Shown in pieces: positions 58,001 to 64,000 of a DNA stretch of 64,000 nt. The stretch covers positions 900,501 through 964,500 of the forward strand of contig JASJOG010000101.1 in the NCBI GenBank assembly GCA_030142905.1, written 5' to 3'. How positions within the stretch are numbered: the first letter of the stretch is position 1; every line of letters begins with the position of its first letter. The position numbers and the translations under genes were made by a program. The stretch is from Heliopora coerulea (Eukaryota; Cnidaria; Anthozoa; Scleralcyonacea; Helioporidae). The notes under the pieces were generated by a model, which had not been told where the DNA came from, did no database searches, and worked only from the letters and a program-made list of their open reading frames with translations.

Positions 58001-60129
58001 ATCGCAGTGTGTCGAATGTTTACCAAAAGATGCTTTTGATATTGATAAGATAAAGGGTATCACCACGGGTGATTACGAAAGATGCTGACATGTGATTCGA
58101 AGAATAACTTCACTGTCAGTGACTGAATTTTACGATGACTAAAATCTGTGGCTAAATTGATCTACTCTCCTTTTTAGAATCATATTTAAGTCACATCCTA
58201 TGGAGACCACTTGAGGGCTCTGTGACCATGTAAGGCGCTTGTGCATGGTTTGCAGTCTTTTTGGTCAGCGACCAGTTCAGTCGTCGTCCAGCTGGAGACA
58301 AAATGGACGACCGTTATGATTGTACGAAATACATGCATGAAATTGAACTCAGTTAAAATCGCTGACTAGGTATTTCCGTAAACCAGAAAACGCTCTGGCG
58401 ATCTATGTGTAAGTGACTGGTGCCCAGGCTTTCACCTGAAAACAATATAAGGTCTTTAAACTTTAAATACGTTTTTCCTAACGTCGCAGACATATCCAGT
58501 CTTCCTATTTTTTACAGATCTTATGAAAGTCATTTCCCGACAACCGGAGTTAAACTAAAGCGTTCATTAATAATCCTGAAAAACAGGAATTGGTGCCAAT
58601 CCGTAATGATTTTTAAAGCGTCATGTTGCCTCAACAAATATAATTAATTATTGTTGAGAAATGGTATGTTTTATACAGGCATTTTTCGTAGAACGTAGGT
58701 TGTGTTAAAATTCTTTACCCATTAACTCAGTGTGTAACTTTCTTCGCGCAATTTGTCTCGCGACAATTTGACCATAGTTAGTACTTTCTATTAATTATCA
58801 TTAGACTTGCAATTTAATAAATATACGCATTCCAACCCTCTGTTGCATGTCTTTAGTATAAGCTGTAAAAAACTTTATTTCTCTTGTCGCTAATGGTCTT
58901 TAACACTCCACATCCAGCCAGCTTCAACGTCACGGATTCAGCTGCTGCGAAAGAAGTTTCACTGACTACAACATTGCCTTGCCAGCTAGTAAATCTTATT
59001 TGGCATCGGCATGACACCCCTGAACCGTCATCTATGGGCCATTTGATCAAACAATACAGCAGGCAATAATTAAAATCACGCCATAAATTGGCGTGAGTGA
59101 ACAAACAATGTACACCAAAGGAATGTCCAGATTTTAATGTCCTCGGCAGAGCTCACGCTGACAACTAGTTTTTGGTGCAAACACATAAATCGCATTGTTC
59201 ATTCTGTAAGCCGGAAAACTATGAAGTGTGTGTTAAAGGTTGCCTCTTAAATCAGGGATTAACTACGACTAAGGTGCAGAAATAAGAGTTGCTGGAACGT
59301 GTTAAGGTACTGGCTACTTTCCTTATGCCAAACCAGCATAGGATTATGAATGACGCAAAAGCACAGATAATTTAACAGATTTGATTCTTCACGTTCGCTA
59401 GCCACAAAGGCACACTAGGCGGATTTATATCAGCGTGAGTTCTATCTTGTGAAAACAAACCGCAAGTCAACAAACCAAAAACCTGATTGAAGCTTGAAAG
59501 AGTTTTTTCTGGACTATTTTGAGACACTCCCGAACCGAATCTCCTTTTCATTCGGTAAATAATGATAACTCTGGGATCGCTACAAAATCCACTGAAAATC
59601 ACATCCATAGCGCGGGTCTTCCATTGGGGCATCCCTAGATTATTGTTATCATGTTAAATAAGGAAATTCGACTTATACTCCAGACTTTTTAAATATGCGA
59701 TGTCTCAGACATAAGTGTATTGAACGAGTTACGTCTTTGAGAGAAATTTGTTCGATGAGCAGGACGAACTTTCGAAGTACGTCGACGTAGTCGCAATGTA
59801 CAAGACATTTCATGACGCATTTTCCGTTCACATAAGCGTTTTTAAAATTGCCACAAGTTTGCTTTTCACCCAGTCATTGTCAGAAGTAACTGAGTCTAAC
59901 TTTGAGACTCATCCAGGACGAGCTCATCTCACGCGCGTTTTCAGTTAAACATCACCTGAGAATTTAAGGACATGATCTCCCAGTCCACATAACCTGTTAG
60001 ACGTAAAAAACTCAGTCTCTTGTTCGAGCAACTCACCTTCGCTCCGTGCTCAAGTAAAGCACTCGTTATTTCTCTTCCGATGCCATTCGCTCCACCGGTT
60101 ACAACAGCGGATGCACCGTGGATTTTCAT
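52071..60129 (-). CDS. HPGD: 15-hydroxyprostaglandin dehydrogenase-like SDR
   Basis: Seven exons on the minus strand: 60129-60037, 56560-56437, 55553-55429, 55012-54916, 54128-54049, 53192-53071 and 52200-52071. They total 771 nt, 256 aa, close to the vertebrate enzyme length. Motifs in order: cofactor loop TGGANGIG (residues 11-18), LDVDVV with the acidic residue that favours NAD over NADP, ILCNNAG, VNIASMAG (catalytic Ser), YAASK (catalytic Tyr/Lys) and C-terminal LIEDDSRNGEALRV. The enzyme oxidises the 15-hydroxyl of prostaglandins and related lipid mediators with NAD+ in the cytosol. The ATG at 60129 is the only one that starts just before the Rossmann fold. The acceptor of exon 3 (55553) is the least certain; it has a weak pyrimidine tract, and an alternative 30 bp upstream keeps the frame. 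HPGD is the best match; a related SDR is possible. Confidence 0.85.
53519..53781. mobile_element. hAT-like non-autonomous element in HPGD intron 6-side region
   Basis: Starts CAGGGGACGTAACCAGG and ends ...CCTTGATTGCGTCCCTG, imperfect inverted ends. Flanks TTGGATCC and GAGGATCC agree at 6 of 8 positions, consistent with an aged hAT target duplication. Non-coding; it lies between HPGD exons 5 and 6. Confidence 0.55.
54419..54790. repeat. GACA/GATA tetranucleotide microsatellite
   Basis: About 370 bp of CAGACAGA, CAGGCAGG and GATAGACA repeats in HPGD intron 4. The cysteine-rich open frames on the minus strand are artefacts of this repeat. Confidence 0.95.
55080..55335. repeat. CTTC/CCTT polypyrimidine microsatellite
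   Basis: Long runs of CCTTCCTTCC on the plus strand, in the HPGD intron between exons 3 and 4. Confidence 0.9.
55670..56120. repeat. GAT trinucleotide microsatellite
   Basis: Dense GATGATGATGGTGATGGTGA repeats, then TAATAATAATAA at the right, in the HPGD intron between exons 2 and 3. The Asp-rich, Met-rich and Ile/His-rich open frames here are repeat translations. Confidence 0.95.
57055..57200 (-). repeat. Dispersed repeat copy (minus orientation) in HPGD intron 1
   Basis: The reverse complement (TTTGCTTCGGTTGACCCGTG, TACCTCCTTATTTACT, TTTTGCAAGAATTGCAGTTT) matches 60745-60865 with moderate divergence. Origin unknown. Confidence 0.6.
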
Positions 60130-60744
60130 TAGATTATTTCTCGTCGATACCTTTCGAAAAAAAATCAACGATATGGACGTACTGATTGGAGCAGTGACAG
60201 GATGCCGAATAAGTTCTGAACTAGATCGAACACTTTTTAATGTCAAGTGACTGTTTCCAGGCCTCGAGTTATTCAAATTAATTAATTGTTTTTCATCCAG
60301 ACATGCCAAACAATAAGTGATTAAGTGTTTGGTAGGTCCGTGGATAGATCACGTCCGATTACGAAAAAGACGTGGTAAGGCATTTTGCCGTTCCTGTATT
60401 GACATATTGCCAGTGGATTGTTGCCGAAGGACCGTTCTCTCTTTGGTTACGCGAATTATCAGTTGAATTTTTCACTTCTTTGCCATTGCTTATTAGGCTT
60501 AATTTAGGCATTGCTCATGCCTAAATTAGAATGCCTCAGGGGGGTTAGCTCGGAAAGATTCGACTGTCGATCACGCAAATCACGAACAGCTGTTTAGTTC
60601 ACGTACTCTGAGCGCGATCTAACTGGTGCTGTTTGCCTGCGCCACTTACCACCGCTAGTAGGTTGGGTGTTCCTGCCTTGGGTTTTCTCCAAGATGTGGT
60701 AAATATCGATATATTCCACTGTTTTCAGTGTGACGAGTGCCGGG

Positions 60745-60865
60745 AGGTTGACCCGTAGCTTGGTTCCCAGGGTTGCCTCCTTATTTACTATGGGTTATTT
60801 TGCAAGAATTGCTGTTTGCTTTGCTATAATGGCGCGATCCCAATCTCAATATTGACAAATTAAAA
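60745..60865 (+). repeat. Dispersed repeat copy, sense orientation
   Basis: GGTTGACCCGTAGCTTGGTT, GTTGCCTCCTTATTTACT and TTTTGCAAGAATTGCTGTTT match the element at 57055-57200 in reverse orientation. Confidence 0.6.
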
Positions 60866-61079
60866 AAGCTCGTAAACTATTCATTAGCAATTCCTATTTT
60901 TAGGAGGATGTGATTCGCACCCCTTCCATTTGGTTAAACAAAAGAATAAGAATCCCGCTAGACGAAATTGTGACTTTACCGCTAAGAACTTGGTAAGAAG
61001 ATCGCTAAGAACTTGTACACCTATAGCTGAACACGCAACAGCGTTAGGGTTCGATTCCGGCTCCGTGCAGTTGTCTCAT

Positions 61080-61460
61080 TAAAGTTACCTCGTTTACTGC
61101 GCCGGTCATCAAAAGGTTGCGAGTCCGATCCCCACTTGGCCTTGGAAATCGTTTTTCTGAGATACGAGCTTGACGAACCTAGGGATATCGTTCGTGATAT
61201 TACCAAGCTCTCCCACATGCGGATTGCGGGTGATTCTCGTTTGATTACATTGTTAGCGTATCGTGGCTCCCAGATAATCGGATCTGCTCCTGCGCTTTTC
61301 ACTCGTGATCCGGTAGCTTAATGGTCAGGGCATTAAACCGCACAGCAGGAGGTGTGAATTCCATCCCCATCAGGGCCTCAGTTATTGTTCTTCTGAGATA
61401 TGAGATTTACGAACGTCCTCTACATATCGTCCGTGATATCCCAAACTCCCGTTTGGTGAT
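61080..61460 (+). repeat. Two tandem tRNA-derived SINE-like copies
   Basis: Copy 1 (about 61085-61215) and copy 2 (about 61305-61460) share the body TTTTTCTGAGATACGAG / TTCTTCTGAGATATGAG followed by GACGAACC... / TACGAACG... and TCGTTCGTGATAT / TCGTCCGTGATAT. Each is headed by a tRNA-like segment: GGTTGCGAGTCCGATCCCCA, and GTAGCTTAATGGTCAGGGCA with GTGAATTCCATCCCCA. This is typical SINE architecture; the family name is unknown to me. Confidence 0.55.
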
Positions 61461-61634
61461 ATCATGGTTTGGTATCTTTGGTTTGATATGCGCTGTTTCA
61501 TAATAACATTTACCTCGTATGAAAAGGGTTTCGTCTTGTTTGACTCGACCTACCACGACCGAGTATTCTCCGAGCACCAATGAAACCTTAAGATAGAACT
61601 GATTAGTTTGCTATTGATTTTCCGGGCGGAAAGC

Positions 61635-61857
61635 GTAGACGTAATATAAAGATGAGAGCCATAATGACAGAAAAACACAAAGTATTTAAAACAACTTTAC
61701 TAACGTTTCGTTGCGGACGTGCAACATCTTCAGAGTAACTAATTTACAAGTGTGACAAAACCTATATGTATCACACTTGTAAATTAGTCAATCTGAAGAT
61801 GTGCCACGTCCGCAACGAAACGTTAGTAAGCTGAGCTCTCATTTTTATATTACGTCT
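61635..61857. mobile_element. Fold-back element with AACGTTTCGTTGCGGACGTG arms
   Basis: GACGTAATATAAAGATGAGA...TAACGTTTCGTTGCGGACGT is mirrored by ACGTCCGCAACGAAACGTTA...TTTTATATTACGTC, centred near 61752. One arm carries about 20 extra bases. Non-coding. Confidence 0.8.
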
Positions 61858-64000
61858 GCTTAGTTTGTTGATTGGATCATGTACTGTAAATAAAGACGTT
61901 TTGCCTCAAGACGTTTTCAAAATGTTTCTTGAAAGCTTTCTAGGGATTGTCAAAGAATCAGCCGAAGATAAAGCAATCATCTGTCATGACCACCAGCAAT
62001 GTCGCCAGGAACGTCGCTCATGGGGAGTTTATCACCCCAAGATTTCGAAAAATCGGGAAATTTTCGCAAAACTCGACCATGTCGGCCCTAAATTTTCACA
62101 ATATTTAATTCGCTGAAGTAGAATAAAATTGTAAAAAATTCTGGCAAATTTCTCTGACGTACCCTCAATCAAAGCGCGCCACTCTGTCTTTCATTGTCAT
62201 CATCTCATGATATCCGACAATGAACTGTATAGTTGGATTATGTACATCATACCGCGGTTCAATTAACCACACACCTTATATATGCATCTGTGCTCGGGCC
62301 AGACCATGGCTAGCAACCAAAAATTCAATTAATTGTATGATGAAAACCAGTAAGTTAGCCAGCAATTAATTTTTGTTGGACGAAAAGCACGCTTGCTCAA
62401 GCGAAATGAAAGCTCTCGTTGCTCGACGTTATTACGTGGGAGACTGATCCTAACCGGTAATTCTTCACGGAAGTAAAAAAAAATATGTGGCATTTGTTTA
62501 GCGTCAGCTCATTTTGAAGATCACGAGGAATACTCGTCGAAAGTATTTGATGGCTCAAAGCCAATGTCATGCATTCCCATTGCAGGGACAAATCCTTTCT
62601 CTTAAGAAAATTACTACACTGTTTTTCAAGAAAATCGTGTCCTTTGTAATAACGTAAAATAATTTGTAATATTTTGGCCAGAAAATGCGTTTCTGGAGCA
62701 ATTTTTGGGCTCTTAGATTGAATATTCTCCAGGTATGTCAGTTTATTTCCCAATCAGTAGAAGGGAAATATTTTGATTTTGCCACGTCCTTTCAGAAATC
62801 CTCTCTGTATCCCCGTTCGCGATGTAGACTTCTTGCATGATAAGCCGTTCTTTACACATCGTTGCAGGATTTTTTGCGTTAAAGCCCAGAACCTGTTGAG
62901 TCGTCCTTATTTTTTCCAACGACGAAGAAGTATTATTTTACCCACTTTCAGGTTATTATCTACTATATATAAATAAAAATAACATCTGATAAATAGGATA
63001 TCAAATTTACAAAGGTAGCAAGAAAAACAGAAGGAAATCCTACGTCTTCTAACTCTCGATATGTAATACAGAGTATGCACGGCATATTGAGAGCTAAATC
63101 GCGCTTTAAAATTGCGATTAAAGAAACCGTTCTTAAATCGTTCAGCGTTAACTTTTAGCCACAAATAACCTTTATTTCTCTAGTGCTTCGACGAGTGTTT
63201 CGCAACTGGTAACATCTTTCCAAGGAGGTGTGAAACTGCTCGTGACCTCAGTGACTACGTTTCTTAAAAACATTGTGATCTTCTTTACCCGAGATATCAA
63301 ATATATTGCAATTAGTGCTGGAAAACCTGCGCTTACATCTTGTTAGAAACTGCTGTAGAATGTTGAGATTGGACTGAAGAGGAGAGGAACCATATACCGA
63401 CAGTTCATAAGAAGCACCGGAAACTACAAAGGTTGAAGAATGTATCTTTAACTCGTCTTGACTCATTCTCTCATTTCGCAGTTATCTTATTACACATAAG
63501 CTTTTGCCTTATACAGTGGCAAATCCTCTTAAAGACTGGGTGTTGTTTTTAAAGCTGATAATGACCACATAATCGAGCAAAAGTTGACTTTTTAGTTTGA
63601 ATAACTCTATGAGTTTAGTTTGAATAACTATAAGAGTCGAAATGGTACCGTTATAACTGGTTTGTCGTCTTTCTTTTTAACTCAAATCTTGGTTCTACAA
63701 GGTATCCTTAACCACTTCTTTTATAATTTATATAATTTATAATTTTTATAATTTATAATTTTTAATCTTGGTTCTACAAGGTATCATCCTTAACCACTTC
63801 TTTTATAAAAACTCAGTCACAAAATAACAGAAAACAAGCTTTATTTTGCCGAATAACAACCACTTTCTCCCTACGTAGGCCAAATATTCCTTACATTTTC
63901 GATTGGCCTCTTGATGATCAGGTGACTCTCAAGAACTCTTTTCCCAAAATGTTTTGTTTTCCAGCGCTTTTTTCCCGTGCTCCGTCGAGTAATGCAGCAC

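Larger units (their letters stand above)
60130..64000. other. Upstream flank of HPGD to window end
   Basis: Contains a dispersed repeat copy, SINE-like pieces and a fold-back element (annotated separately). A minus-strand open frame at 63248-63466 starting MSQDELKIHSSTFVVSGASY could be a first exon of an unseen gene, but nothing supports it. At 63686-63727 and 63764-63808 the same sequence (ATCTTGGTTCTACAAGGTAT...) is repeated around a TTTATAATT tract. Confidence 0.45.

Overview
The window looks like nuclear DNA from an anthozoan cnidarian, most likely a stony coral. The reasons are AT-rich sequence, short coding exons with GT/AG introns, many small fold-back and terminal-inverted-repeat elements, simple-sequence tracts, and animal genes (DSL-family, SNX16, HPGD). 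The species is inferred, not read directly. No bacterial-type operons, rRNA genes or CRISPR arrays are present.

Layout. (1) 2092-42843, plus strand: three tandem paralogous genes, A (2092-14100), B (23355-30844) and C (34512-42843). Each has six coding exons with identical intron phases (0,0,1,2,2). In order these are a 22-codon signal-peptide exon, a 228-nt exon resembling the first half of the Notch-ligand MNNL/C2 domain, one very large exon (rest of MNNL-like region, a first DSL-like module, then a tandem array of roughly 30-residue DSL-type units), a transmembrane exon, and two short cytoplasmic exons. The spliced models stay open end to end (567, 742 and 673 aa). They carry 7, 13 and 11 DSL-type units and no EGF repeats. 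Known Notch ligands have one DSL followed by EGFs, so this family is the most novel content in the window. (2) 44567-49353, minus strand: a sorting nexin-16 (SNX16) gene, with the C-terminal part of the PX domain unresolved. (3) 52071-60129, minus strand: a complete seven-exon 15-hydroxyprostaglandin dehydrogenase-like gene (HPGD, 256 aa) with large microsatellites in its introns. (4) The rest is intergenic sequence and introns rich in mobile-element debris: hAT-like elements with 8-bp target duplications, long palindromes (some nested), two non-LTR retrotransposon 3' ends and tRNA-derived SINE-like pieces.

How the parts relate. A, B and C are type I membrane proteins with Notch-ligand-like ectodomains. 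B and C are almost identical from exon 2 through DSL unit 10, then change abruptly; their signal peptides, membrane-proximal regions, transmembrane segments and tails differ. The 3' end of B resembles A. Most B/C differences inside the shared tract alter the amino acid. The pattern suggests duplication, gene conversion and diversification of an extracellular recognition module joined to different tails. A role in cell-cell signalling or self/non-self recognition is inference only. SNX16 and HPGD are ordinary housekeeping/metabolic neighbours with no visible functional link to the cluster.
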